From: Pseudomonadota bacterium | GTDB lineage: Bacteria > Pseudomonadota > Alphaproteobacteria > Rhizobiales > Rhizobiaceae | DNA length: 64,000 nt | Reading direction: 5' to 3' | Assembly: GCA_023444445.1 (NCBI GenBank) | Contig: JAEXMK010000212.1 | Location: 1-64,000, forward strand | Shown here: positions 18,339-27,008 of the stretch, piece after piece | Layout: every line of letters starts with the position of its first letter | Numbering within the stretch: position 1 is the stretch's first letter | Notes under the pieces: generated by a model | Told to the model about the DNA's origin: nothing | Databases searched by the model: none | The model's input: only the letters and a program-made list of their open reading frames with translations | Position numbers and translations under genes: made by a program

Positions 18339-19391
18339 TCAAAGCCCAAGCATACGGCGGTTGGCCGCATCGTCGGTGCCACCGGATGCGAAATCGTCAA
18401 AGGCTTTTTCCGTGACACGGATGATATGCGCCTTGACGAATTCAGCTCCTTCGCGGGCACCATCTTCAGGATGTTTCAGCGCGCATTCCCACTCCACCAC
18501 AGCCCAGCCGTCGAAATCATTGGCGGCCATTTTTGAGAAGATAGCGCCGAAATCAACCTGTCCGTCGCCCAGCGAGCGGAAGCGTCCAGCCCGCTCCACC
18601 CAGCCCTGATACCCACCGTAAACGCCCTGCCGCCCGGTCGGATTGAACTCCGCATCCTTGACGTGGAACATCTTGATGCGATCCTTGTAGATGTCGATAT
18701 TGTCGAGATAATCAAGGCATTGCAGCACGTAATGCGAGGGGTCGTAGAGCATGTTGGCGCGGGGGTGGTTCTTTACCCGCTCCAGGAACATTTCAAACGT
18801 CACGCCGTCGTGCAGATCCTCACCCGGGTGGATTTCGTAGCAGACATCCACGCCCTGCTCATCGGCATAATCCAGGATCGGCGTCCAGCGTTTCGCCAGC
18901 TCGTCAAAAGCGGTTTCCACCAGACCGGCCGGACGCTGCGGCCACGGGTAGATGAAAGGCCAGGCGAGCGCGCCCGAAAAGGTGGCATGCGCCTTGATGC
19001 CGAGGTTTCTTGAGGCTTTCAGTGCAAGCTTTACCTGCTCCACCGCCCATTCCTGGCGTGCCTTCGGGTTGCCGCGCACTTCCGGTGCAGCAAAACCATC
19101 AAAAGCCTCATCATAGGCCGGGTGAACGGCAACGAGCTGACCCTGAAGGTGCGTGGAAAGCTCGGTGACTTCCACGCCATTCTGGCGCGCAACACCGGCA
19201 AATTCGTCGCAATAATCTTTCGATTCCGCCGCTTTTTTGAGATCGATCAGCTGGCCCGCCCAGCTTGGCACCTGCACGCCGGCATAGCCTTTTTCCGCCG
19301 CCCATTTGGTAATGCTGTCCCAGCTGTTGAAGGGAGCAACATCGCCGGCAAACTGGCCGAGAAAAAGACCCGGCCCCTTGATCGTTCTCAT
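18339..19391 (-). CDS. Sugar phosphate isomerase/epimerase, xylose-isomerase-like TIM barrel
   Basis: A 350-residue protein of the AP_endonuc_2 superfamily. The probable metal ligands are in their usual order: Glu in VCYEIHPGEDLHDG near residue 189, Asp/His in MLYDPSHYVLQ near 217, His in IKMFHVKDAEF near 244 and Glu in AVVEWECALKHPEDG near 300. I chose the ATG at 19391 because AGGAGG lies just upstream; the ATG 18 bases further up is itself within that ribosome site. Family members isomerise, epimerise or hydrolyse ketosugars, and several work with Gfo/Idh dehydrogenases such as the adjacent one. Confidence 0.88.
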   Translation of the reverse strand: MRTIKGPGLFLGQFAGDVAPFNSWDSITKWAAEKGYAGVQVPSWAGQLIDLKKAAESKDYCDEFAGVARQNGVEVTELSTHLQGQLVAVHPAYDEAFDGFAAPEVRGNPKARQEWAVEQVKLALKASRNLGIKAHATFSGALAWPFIYPWPQRPAGLVETAFDELAKRWTPILDYADEQGVDVCYEIHPGEDLHDGVTFEMFLERVKNHPRANMLYDPSHYVLQCLDYLDNIDIYKDRIKMFHVKDAEFNPTGRQGVYGGYQGWVERAGRFRSLGDGQVDFGAIFSKMAANDFDGWAVVEWECALKHPEDGAREGAEFVKAHIIRVTEKAFDDFASGGTDDAANRRMLGL

Positions 19392-19535
19392 TAAAATCTC
19401 CTCCTGCATCGATACAGTTACGCGGTTGCCCGCTCAATTTCCCAAGCGCCAAGCTAACCGCTCGTGATTTTCAGACAAGCCCCAAAAGCGAAGGGGCAAG
19501 AGAATTTCGGCATTTCATCAAGAACAACTGAGCAC

Positions 19536-20609
19536 TTAAAGCGCCAGTCCGCTCGCCCTGTCGAAGACGTGCACGCGTTCATGATGCACGGTGGCGGCAA
19601 AGGGCGTATTGACCTTCACCGGCTGCTCACCATCCACCACTGCCGTGACCTGATCGCCCGCCAGTTCGAAGACCACATGGGTCTGTGCGCCCGTCGGCTC
19701 CACCAGCAGCGTCCGTCCGGAGAGCGAGATATCGCCGCCGATCGCCGAACCGATATGTTCGGGGCGAAGCCCGATCGTCACCGGCTGGCCGCGCTTGACC
19801 TTGCGGGAGGCGGCAATGCGGATCGCGGTTCCGTCCTTCAGCCGGGCGGCGGGCTGGTCGCCCTCACCATCCACCACGCCTTCGATGAGGTTCATGGCTG
19901 GCGAGCCGATGAAGGCGGCAACGAAGAGGTTGGCCGGGGTCTTGTAGAGTTCCAGCGGCGTGCCTTGCTGTTCGATACGGCCGTGATTGAGCACCACCAC
20001 CCGGTCCGCCAGCGTCATCGCCTCGATCTGGTCATGGGTGACATAGATGGAGGTCGTGCCGACCTTCTGGTGCAGCGCCTTGATTTCGCTGCGCATCTGC
20101 ACGCGCAGCTTGGCATCGAGGTTAGAGAGCGGTTCATCGAACAGGAATACGGCGGGGTTGCGAACGACAGCGCGGCCCATGGCCACACGCTGGCGCTGGC
20201 CGCCGGAAAGCTGCGAGGGCTTGCGGTCCAAAAGCTTACCGAGGTCGAGCATGCGGGCGGCTTCCGCCACGCGCTCCTCAATGACGTTTTTCGGCTGGCC
20301 GGCGAGCTTCAGGTTGAAGCCCATGTTTTCCGCCACCGTCATGTGCGGATAAAGCGCATAGGACTGGAACACCATAGCGATGTTGCGCTCGCGCGGGGTC
20401 ATGCCGTTCACCACCTTGTCGCCGATGAGAATATCGCCATCGGTGATTTCCTCCAGCCCGGCGATCATGCGCAGCAGGGTGGATTTGCCGCAACCGGAGG
20501 GGCCGACCAACGCGATGAATCCCCCATCGGCAATATCGAGCGAGATGCCGTGAATGACATCAAGCGCGGCATAGGACTTGCGGATATCCTTAAGTTCAAC
20601 CGAAGCCAT
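19536..20609 (-). CDS. Sugar ABC transporter ATP-binding protein, UgpC/MsmK/MalK type
   Basis: A 357-residue ATPase of the CUT1 (di- and oligosaccharide) transporter class. Walker A GPSGCGKST is near residue 37, the signature LSGGQRQRVAMGRA near 134 and Walker B VFLFDEPLSNLDAKLR near 155. The C-terminal part is a TOBE/MalK regulatory domain (from about residue 240, with GLRPEHIG near 282). It follows the two permease genes on the same strand, so the four genes 23777 to 19536 form a complete importer. The following gap 19392-19535 shows no clear terminator, so the isomerase and dehydrogenase genes may be co-transcribed. Confidence 0.93.
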   Translation of the reverse strand: MASVELKDIRKSYAALDVIHGISLDIADGGFIALVGPSGCGKSTLLRMIAGLEEITDGDILIGDKVVNGMTPRERNIAMVFQSYALYPHMTVAENMGFNLKLAGQPKNVIEERVAEAARMLDLGKLLDRKPSQLSGGQRQRVAMGRAVVRNPAVFLFDEPLSNLDAKLRVQMRSEIKALHQKVGTTSIYVTHDQIEAMTLADRVVVLNHGRIEQQGTPLELYKTPANLFVAAFIGSPAMNLIEGVVDGEGDQPAARLKDGTAIRIAASRKVKRGQPVTIGLRPEHIGSAIGGDISLSGRTLLVEPTGAQTHVVFELAGDQVTAVVDGEQPVKVNTPFAATVHHERVHVFDRASGLAL

Positions 20610-20626
20610 GTTTTGCTCCTTTCAAG

Positions 20627-21475
20627 TCACGATTTGACGGCACCGGCCGTCAGGCCCGCGATGATGTGTTTCTGTGCGAGGAAGAAGACGATGACGGTCG
20701 GCAGGATCGTCAGCGTGATGAAAGCGAGCACAAGCTGCCATTCCGTGCCGAACTCACCGCGATAAACCATGATGCCCAGCGGCCAGGGATATTTCGATTC
20801 CGAATTCAGCATGATCAGCGGCAGGATGTAGCTGTTCCAGCTGCCGACGAAAGAGACGATGCCAACAGTCGCCACGATCGGCCGCGAAAGCGGCACGGAA
20901 ATATGCCAGAAAAAGCGCAGATACCCGCAGCCATCCACGAAGGCTGCCTGAAACAACTCGTCCGGTAGGTTACGGAAATAATTGCGGAACAAGAGAATGC
21001 TCATGCCCAGCCCGAAGGCCACCTGCGGCAGCACCACGCCCCAATAGGTATCGAGCAGGCCAAGATCGCGAATGCGGATGAAAAGCGGCAGGATGGCGGT
21101 GGCCGCCGGAAACATCAGCCCCAGAAGGAAATAGTTGAGCAGGAAGGACGAGCCGAAAAACTTCACATGCGCGAAAGTGAAGGCGGCCATGGCCGAGACG
21201 GTCAGCGTCAAGAATACTGTCAGCAGTGCGATGACGAGCGAATTGAAAATCTGCAGCCAGTACCGTTTTCCGAAGAGAATATCGCCGTAATTGGCCCATT
21301 GCCATTCGGCCGGAATGCCAAACGGGTTGACGCGCAGGTCTCCCAGCGTCTTGAAGCCGCCAAGGGCCGTTGTCAGAAGCGGGATTAGCACGATGGCTGC
21401 AATAAGGCTCAGCGATATATAGAGATAAAGCTTTGTTTGCAGCGGCATGCGGACGGAAGTGGATGTGTCAGTCAT
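20627..21475 (-). CDS. Sugar ABC transporter permease, MalG type
   Basis: A 282-residue inner-membrane permease with six predicted helices. The cytoplasmic EAA loop appears as FRNLPDELFQAAFVDGCGYLRFFWHISVPLSRP, the contact site for the ATPase; key residues are ELFQAAFVDGCG. The C-terminus ends in LAQKHIIAGLTAGAVKS, typical of MalG-like CUT1 permeases. The start overlaps the end of the upstream permease by eight bases. It forms the channel with the MalF-like protein. Confidence 0.92.
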   Translation of the reverse strand: MTDTSTSVRMPLQTKLYLYISLSLIAAIVLIPLLTTALGGFKTLGDLRVNPFGIPAEWQWANYGDILFGKRYWLQIFNSLVIALLTVFLTLTVSAMAAFTFAHVKFFGSSFLLNYFLLGLMFPAATAILPLFIRIRDLGLLDTYWGVVLPQVAFGLGMSILLFRNYFRNLPDELFQAAFVDGCGYLRFFWHISVPLSRPIVATVGIVSFVGSWNSYILPLIMLNSESKYPWPLGIMVYRGEFGTEWQLVLAFITLTILPTVIVFFLAQKHIIAGLTAGAVKS

Positions 21476-22406
21476 GGCGCATGAAAATCCTTTTGTAACC
21501 GAAGGCGAGCGTCACGCAGATGATGAAGAGAACGACGCCGACCGCGCTGCCAAGCCCCACCTGCATGCGCATGACGCCATAGGTGTAAAGGAACGTGACC
21601 ATGGTCTGCGTCGAGTTGGACGGGCCGCCGCCGGTGAGCGGCATGATCATGTCGAACAGCTGCAATGAGCCGATGACCGCAAAGAAGACAGAAAGGCGAA
21701 CCGTGGAGCCGAGCATCGGCAGCGTGACGTAACGGAACTTTTGCCAGCCGGACGCGCCGTCTATTTCGGCCGCCTCCAGCACGTTCTTATCGACCGACTG
21801 AAGGCCGGCGATGAACAGCATCATGTGGAAGCCAAAATACTTCCAGACGATGACGCCAAGCACGGCGTAGATCGCCACATCCTTGTCGGCCAGCACATAG
21901 GGATTGGCAAAACCGAAGAAATTGGAGATGGCGGCAAAGAGACCATAATCGCCATCATAAACGAAGCGCCAGATCAGGCCCGCGGCGACATCCGCCAAAA
22001 CGTAAGGCAGAAAGAATACCAGCCGGAAGGCAACGACGCCGGGGATGCGGTGCGCCAGCATCATGGCAAGCCAGATCGCAAGCGGTATCTGAATCAGGAT
22101 TGAGATGAGGATGATGAGGCCGTTATTGAGCAGAGCCTGCGAAAAGGCGGCATTTCCGAACAGGACCTGGAAATTCTTCAAACCCACAAAATCGGTCGGT
22201 GTGCCGTAACCGTTCCAGCGGTAAAGACTGTACCACGCCGCCTCGCCCATGGGCAGAATGACGAACAGAGTAAAGAGCAGCAGCGCCGGCGGCAGGAAGA
22301 CCAACAGGGTCAGCGCCCGGTCATGCGCGACTGAACTTTGCTTGCGCTTGGCCTTTGAAGCGCTGCGCGCCGGTATGGACGCAGAAGTCATGGAAATATC
22401 CGTCAT
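21468..22406 (-). CDS. Sugar ABC transporter permease, MalF type
   Basis: A 312-residue permease. A basic cytoplasmic N-terminus (residues 1-30, rich in Lys/Arg) precedes the first helix ALTLLVFLPPALLLFTLF. The EAA loop is seen as VLEAAEIDGASGWQKFRYVTLP near residue 205. The region MPLTGGGPSNSTQTM near 252 is diagnostic of CUT1 MalF-like permeases. It lies between the binding protein and the MalG-like gene and overlaps the latter by eight bases. Confidence 0.92.
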   Translation of the reverse strand: MTDISMTSASIPARSASKAKRKQSSVAHDRALTLLVFLPPALLLFTLFVILPMGEAAWYSLYRWNGYGTPTDFVGLKNFQVLFGNAAFSQALLNNGLIILISILIQIPLAIWLAMMLAHRIPGVVAFRLVFFLPYVLADVAAGLIWRFVYDGDYGLFAAISNFFGFANPYVLADKDVAIYAVLGVIVWKYFGFHMMLFIAGLQSVDKNVLEAAEIDGASGWQKFRYVTLPMLGSTVRLSVFFAVIGSLQLFDMIMPLTGGGPSNSTQTMVTFLYTYGVMRMQVGLGSAVGVVLFIICVTLAFGYKRIFMRHD

Positions 22407-22475
22407 CTCTATCCGCTTTCATGGAGGCAGAGTGGCAGCGCCGCACATGTCGGCGCTGCCATGGAAACCGTCAGA

Positions 22476-23777
22476 TCAACGCAGTTCGAAAGCGTCCTGA
22501 ATCTGCTGAGCGCCCTCTTCAGGCGTCATCTGGCCGGAAACGATCTCGACTGAGATATCGTTGACGACACGGCCGACGGCGGCGCCCAATGTCTGATCGA
22601 AGAAGTTCTGGTGCCAGGTGGAGGAGGCCAACTGCTTGGCCGAATCCGCCAGCAGCGGGTTCTTCACCGCGCCGGCGGCACCCGTGGCAACCGGCAGGAT
22701 CATGCCCGCAGTCGCCATCTTCTCTTCGCTTTCCTTGCTGGTCAGGAAGGTGGCGAAATCGATTGCTTCCTTCGAGGCGTTCTTGGTAAGCGCCCAGCCG
22801 TTCAGCCCGCCCAGCGTATCGCTGGCCTTGCCGGCACCACCTTCGACAACCGGGAAGGCAAACCGACCGATATTTTCCGGGGCGAGCCCTTTGCCGTCGC
22901 CGGCATTCTTGCGCTGGTTCGCTTCGGTATTGTCAAAGCCGAGGATTATCGCGGCCTTGCCGTCTCCGAATACGCCAAGAGCCTGCGGCCATGTCGCGCC
23001 GAGATAACCCGGCTGGAAGGGTTCGAGCTTGCCAAATTCGGCCAGCTGCTCACCAGCCTTGATGATTGTCGGGTCCATAAAGCCTTCGCCTTCACCCTTG
23101 CGGGCGGCGTCAAAGACGGCTTGGCCGCCATTTCGCATCACGAGATAGCTCCAGTAGAAATGAATCGGCCATTTCTCACCACCGCCACCGGCGATCGGCA
23201 CGATGCCCGCATCCTTGATCTTCTTGACCGTGGCGTTGAAATCAGCCCAGGTCTTGATGTCTTCAGCCTTCACACCCGCCTTGGCGAACAACTCCTTGTT
23301 ATAAAAGAAGCTGACGAGGCTGACACGATACGGCACGGCCCAGACCTTACCGTCGAAAGACAGGCCGTCGATTGCGGAGGCATTATAGGCCTGACGCAGC
23401 TTGCCGCCATCGGCATCGAAAACCTCGGTCAGGTCCTTCAGCGCGCCAGTCTTGGACTGTTCCTCAAGAACCCCGCCGCCCCAGCTGTAGAAAAAGTCGG
23501 GCACGTCGTTCGATTGCAGCAGCGTCGGCAATTTTGCCTTGAAGGCCTCGTTTTCGAGGAACTGCAGTTGAACGTCGACATCAGGATGTTTGGCCTCATA
23601 CTCCTTGGCAATCTCCTCCCAGACAGCCACGGATTTGGGATCCAATTCCACATGCATCCATTTTACGACCGTCGCGGCCGAGGCGCTTGCCGCGCCGAGC
23701 ATGAGAGCAATACTTGTCGTTGTGGCAAAGCTTACCAGCCTGCCGCTCAGGCTTGCGCCTGCGTGCCAAATCGTCAT
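22476..23777 (-). CDS. Sugar ABC transporter substrate-binding protein (CUT1, MalE/ThuE type)
   Basis: A 433-residue extracellular solute-binding protein family 1 member. The signal peptide covers about residues 1-35, ending near GAASASA. Mature features include PDFFYSWGGGVLEEQSKTGAL, the sugar-site GKVWAVPYRVSLVSFFYNKELF, GKAAIILGFDNTEANQR and the C-terminal GGLNGWALTKNASKEAIDF. The ATG at 23777 was chosen because GGGAGGAT lies just upstream; an ATG 30 bases further up lacks this. It leads the minus-strand transporter operon and diverges from a ROK regulator. A CGGATTAA site overlaps its probable -10 region. The substrate is probably a di- or oligoglycoside. Confidence 0.92.
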   Translation of the reverse strand: MTIWHAGASLSGRLVSFATTTSIALMLGAASASAATVVKWMHVELDPKSVAVWEEIAKEYEAKHPDVDVQLQFLENEAFKAKLPTLLQSNDVPDFFYSWGGGVLEEQSKTGALKDLTEVFDADGGKLRQAYNASAIDGLSFDGKVWAVPYRVSLVSFFYNKELFAKAGVKAEDIKTWADFNATVKKIKDAGIVPIAGGGGEKWPIHFYWSYLVMRNGGQAVFDAARKGEGEGFMDPTIIKAGEQLAEFGKLEPFQPGYLGATWPQALGVFGDGKAAIILGFDNTEANQRKNAGDGKGLAPENIGRFAFPVVEGGAGKASDTLGGLNGWALTKNASKEAIDFATFLTSKESEEKMATAGMILPVATGAAGAVKNPLLADSAKQLASSTWHQNFFDQTLGAAVGRVVNDISVEIVSGQMTPEEGAQQIQDAFELR

Positions 23778-23820
23778 GATGGTGATCCTCCCTGGGGATA
23801 TCCTCATTTATTCCCCGATG

Positions 23821-23921
23821 CGGATTAATTCATATCAGGGTTCGCTCATTGTCAAGGCACAATGCCGATTTTTTGCGCTTTGCGCTTGACACACCCCTCC
23901 CCTGCACCGTTATTTAATCCG
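23821..23921. promoter_or_regulatory. Divergent promoters with paired CGGATTAA sites, candidate ROK operator
   Basis: CGGATTAA at 23821-23828 and its exact complement TTAATCCG at 23914-23921 face each other across the gap between the binding-protein and ROK genes. For the ROK gene, TTGACA at 23886-23891 is followed after about 18-19 bases by TTATTTAAT, which overlaps the right site. For the binding protein (minus strand), TTGACA is at 23850-23855 (written TGTCAA) and a TATGAA-like -10 at 23829-23834 abuts the left site. Both sites are placed for repression, possibly by looping. The link to the ROK protein is inferred from position. Confidence 0.55.
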
Positions 23922-23967
23922 TATTCCGATATAAATCGGGAGACGACATTGATCGCAGCAGGACCCC

Positions 23968-25167
23968 ATGAAGACCGCAGACCCAGAATTGATGCGCGCG
24001 ATCAACAGGCTGAGCGTGCTCGACACTATTCGCCGGCACGGACCTATCTCCCGAGTAGAGATCAGCGAACGCACCCAGCTCTCCACCACGACCGTTTCGG
24101 CCATCACCGCCTCGCTGCTGGATGACGGGCTGATTCTCACCCGCCATCTCGGCGACATCAGGACGGAAGGTGGGCGTGGCAGACCGCGCGTGATGCTGGA
24201 ACTGAACCCGGATGCCGCCCGCGTCGTGGGGGCAAAGATCGCCGCCAACCGCATGGTGTTCGTCGTTACCGATTTCTGCGGAAATGTCCTTTCTACCCTC
24301 GCTTTGCCAATCCGTGTCGATCGCCAGCCGATCGGTGTCATCGCCGATCTGGTCGAGGACGGCGTTCGCCGATGCGTGGTCGACGCGGGCTTTTCGCTTG
24401 AGGATGTGGACATGGTCTGTCTCGGCCTGCCCGGCGTCATCGAGCATCGCACGGGGAAAATCCGCAGCAGCCCGATCCTGCGGGAGGTGAACGTCAATTT
24501 CGCCGAAGAAATGACGGCGAGGCTGAATTCGCCGACCATTATCGAAAGTGACGCCCATGCCATCACGCTGGCGCACCACTGGTTCGGCCACGCGCGCGAT
24601 CTCGAAGACATGGTGTTGATTTCACTGGAACAAACCCTCGGGCTTGGCGTGCTGCATCAAAACCAGCTGTTTCGCGGCGCGGGCGGCCTCAGCCACAATC
24701 TTGGTGACCTCGTCATCGGACTTGCCAATGAAGGCACGGTGCGGCTGGCAAGCCAGGCGGGCGAAAACGCGATTTTGGGCTCCCGCCCGGCCGACGGACG
24801 CTTCGCCGAAGCGATCCGGCTCGGCCGCGGCATGCAGCATGCCCATGCACTGATTGCGGCTGAAGACCACGATCTCATCACGGCCGCCTTGCGCGCCGGT
24901 GCCGCCCTCGGCCTGACACTAGCCAATATCGTCACGCTGTTTGCGCCGCCACGGGTCATCATCACCGGCTCCAGCCTCGAACTTGGCGAGCCTTTCATCA
25001 CCAGCATTCGCAATAACTACAACGCCGCCGTGCCGCCATCTCTGGCCGGTGTGGCGGAGCTGGTTTTTGATGTTGCGAGCGACGAATTGTGGGCGCAGGG
25101 GGCTGCGGCCGTTGCGCTTTACGAACTTTACGAATCGCCATGGAACACAACCGGGCCGGCGCTCTAA
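23968..25167 (+). CDS. ROK-family transcriptional regulator (NagC/XylR type)
   Basis: A 399-residue regulator. An N-terminal winged helix occupies about residues 10-75, with RHGPISRVEISERTQLSTTTVS as its helix-turn-helix. A ROK sugar-kinase-like domain follows, with VCLGLPGVIEHRTGKI near residue 150, IESDAHAITLAHHWFG near 192 and LGVLHQNQLFRGAGGLSHNLGDL near 227. The zinc-binding cysteine motif usual in ROK proteins (CxCGxxGC) is absent. The family binds a sugar and releases DNA. It diverges from the glycoside ABC operon and precedes the second dehydrogenase, so it probably controls both directions. Confidence 0.9.
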   Translation: MKTADPELMRAINRLSVLDTIRRHGPISRVEISERTQLSTTTVSAITASLLDDGLILTRHLGDIRTEGGRGRPRVMLELNPDAARVVGAKIAANRMVFVVTDFCGNVLSTLALPIRVDRQPIGVIADLVEDGVRRCVVDAGFSLEDVDMVCLGLPGVIEHRTGKIRSSPILREVNVNFAEEMTARLNSPTIIESDAHAITLAHHWFGHARDLEDMVLISLEQTLGLGVLHQNQLFRGAGGLSHNLGDLVIGLANEGTVRLASQAGENAILGSRPADGRFAEAIRLGRGMQHAHALIAAEDHDLITAALRAGAALGLTLANIVTLFAPPRVIITGSSLELGEPFITSIRNNYNAAVPPSLAGVAELVFDVASDELWAQGAAAVALYELYESPWNTTGPAL

Positions 25168-25219
25168 CCCGCAGGGGTGAGCACAGGCCCAGGCATTTCT
25201 GATTTACGGGAGGAATTAC

Positions 25220-26320
25220 ATGAACAAGGTCGGTATCGGCATCATCGGCTGCGGAAACATCTCCAGCGCCTATCTCAGGGCCATGGCATCGTTTCCCATT
25301 CTCGACATTCGTGGCCTTGCGGATATGAACGAGGAAGCCGCAAAGGCGCGGGCGGATGAATTTGGCCTCCAGGCGAAAAGCATCGACGCACTTCTCGCCG
25401 ATCCCTCGGTGGAGATCATCGTCAATCTGACGATTCCCAAGGCGCATGTGGAAGTGGGGCTGCGCGCGCTCGAGGCGGGTAAGCACGCCTATTCCGAAAA
25501 ACCACTCGGCATCAATTTCGCCGAAGGCAAACGCCTTGCGGATGCGGCAAAGGCCAAAGGCCTGCGCATCGGTTCGGCGCCGGATACCTTCCTTGGCGGC
25601 GGCCACCAAACAGCGCGCCGGTTGATCGACGAAGGTGTGCTTGGTCAGCCTGTGGGCGGCACCGCAGCCTTCATGTGCCCAGGCCACGAGCGCTGGCACC
25701 CCAACCCCGCCTTTTATTATGAGGTCGGCGGCGGACCGATGCTGGATATGGGTCCCTATTACATCACCGATCTCGTCAACCTGTTCGGCCCCGTCGCCAA
25801 GGTGGCAGGTTTCGCCATCGCGCCGCGCAACGAGCGCCTCATCACCAGCGAGCCGAAGAACGGCGAAAAAATTCCCGTTCATGTTGCCACCCATGTCTCC
25901 GGGGTTCTGGCTTTCGAGAACGGCGCCGTGGTGCAGGTGGGCATGAGCTTCGATGTGGCGGGCCACAAACATGTCCCGCTGGAACTCTACGGGACGGAGG
26001 GCACGCTGATCGTGCCAGATCCCAACCATTTCGGCGGCGAGGTGCAATTGCTGAAAAAGGGCGGCCAGTTCGAGACGCAGGCGCTATCATCTCCCTATGC
26101 CGACGGCAATTACCGGTCCATCGGCGTGGCGGACATGGCCCATGCGATCCGCGAAAACCGCCCGCACCGCGCCAATGGCGATCTTGCCCTGCATGTGCTC
26201 GAAGTCATGGAAGCCTTCCAGACGGCGTCAGACAGCGGCACCACCGTTTCCATCACCACCAAGGCGGAGCGCCCTGCCCCGCTCGAAACATCGCTGGTCG
26301 ACGGCCAGCTTGGCAAATAA
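25220..26320 (+). CDS. Gfo/Idh/MocA family oxidoreductase, ThuB-like
   Basis: A 366-residue NAD(P)-dependent oxidoreductase. The Rossmann motif GIIGCGNISSAYL is near residue 7, the lysine-bearing AYSEKPLGINFAEGKRLADAA near 90 and the active-site GGGPMLDMGPYYITDLVNL near 173. A GGGAGGAA ribosome site precedes the start. The next gene is ThuA-like, 17 bases downstream. The pairing of a ThuA-like protein with a Gfo/Idh dehydrogenase is known from the rhizobial trehalose/sucrose-type thuAB genes, which act on oxidised disaccharides. A role in 3-keto-glycoside metabolism is therefore plausible but inferred. Confidence 0.9.
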   Translation: MNKVGIGIIGCGNISSAYLRAMASFPILDIRGLADMNEEAAKARADEFGLQAKSIDALLADPSVEIIVNLTIPKAHVEVGLRALEAGKHAYSEKPLGINFAEGKRLADAAKAKGLRIGSAPDTFLGGGHQTARRLIDEGVLGQPVGGTAAFMCPGHERWHPNPAFYYEVGGGPMLDMGPYYITDLVNLFGPVAKVAGFAIAPRNERLITSEPKNGEKIPVHVATHVSGVLAFENGAVVQVGMSFDVAGHKHVPLELYGTEGTLIVPDPNHFGGEVQLLKKGGQFETQALSSPYADGNYRSIGVADMAHAIRENRPHRANGDLALHVLEVMEAFQTASDSGTTVSITTKAERPAPLETSLVDGQLGK

Positions 26321-26337
26321 TCCCGAGGAGGAAATAA

Positions 26338-26979
26338 ATGCGCGAAGCACTCATCGTCTGGGGCGGCTGGAGCGGACACGAACCGCAGGAATGCGCCACC
26401 ATCGTCAAGGACATTCTGGAAGAGGATGGCTTCAAGGTCTATGTGGAGCACTCAACGGAGGCTTTTGCAGATCCTTCGGTGCATGATCTGAGCCTTGTTG
26501 TGCCTATTGTCACCATGTCGAAGATCGAGAAGGAAGAGATCAAGAACCTGACGGCTGCCGTCGAAAACGGCGTCGGTATTGCCGGTTTTCATGGTGGTGC
26601 GGGTGACAGTTTCCGCGAATGCGTCGAATACCAGTTCATGATTGGCGGGCAATGGGTCGCCCATCCCGGCAATATCATCGACTACACCGTCAACATCACC
26701 CGCCCCGACGACCCGCTGATGGAGGGAATTTCCGATTTCCCCTATACGTCGGAGCAATATTACATGCATGTCGACCCCTCCAACGAGGTGCTGGCGACGA
26801 CGAAGTTCACCGGTGACCATGCCTGGTGGATCGACGGTGTCGTGATGCCGGTGGTCTGGAAACGCAAATACGGCAAGGGCCGCGTGTTTTATTAGGCGCT
26901 CGGCCATCAGGCCAAGGAGTTCTCCGTGCCGCAGATGAAAACAATGTTCCGCCGCGGTGCCAACTGGGCGGCGCGGTGA
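26338..26979 (+). pseudogene. ThuA-like gene interrupted by an in-frame TAG stop
   Basis: The frame opens with a good ribosome site (GAGGAGGAAA) and encodes a ThuA-like, class I glutamine-amidotransferase-fold protein: EALIVWGGWSGHEP at the start, GIAGFHGGAGDSFREC near residue 80, YTSEQYYMHVDPSNEVLATT near 140. At 26893-26895 a TAG follows GKGRVFY. Reading through it, the same frame continues for 27 codons as ALGHQAKEF, VPQMKTMFRRGANWAAR, to a TGA at 26977-26979. The tail is exactly the expected family C-terminus, where Ser normally sits at the stop (TCG to TAG, one base). A 185-residue product may still be made but lacks the last strand and helix. The cause could be a recent nonsense mutation or a sequencing error. 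It overlaps no other gene. Confidence 0.8.
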
Positions 26980-27008
26980 GGTTCTCGGGAGGAGGCGGCC
27001 AAGTACTC

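Noticed and set aside
17019-18536. A 505-codon plus-strand frame opposite the oxidoreductase
   Set aside because: It begins inside a repeat element and runs antisense to a Gfo/Idh/MocA gene; no domain is visible.
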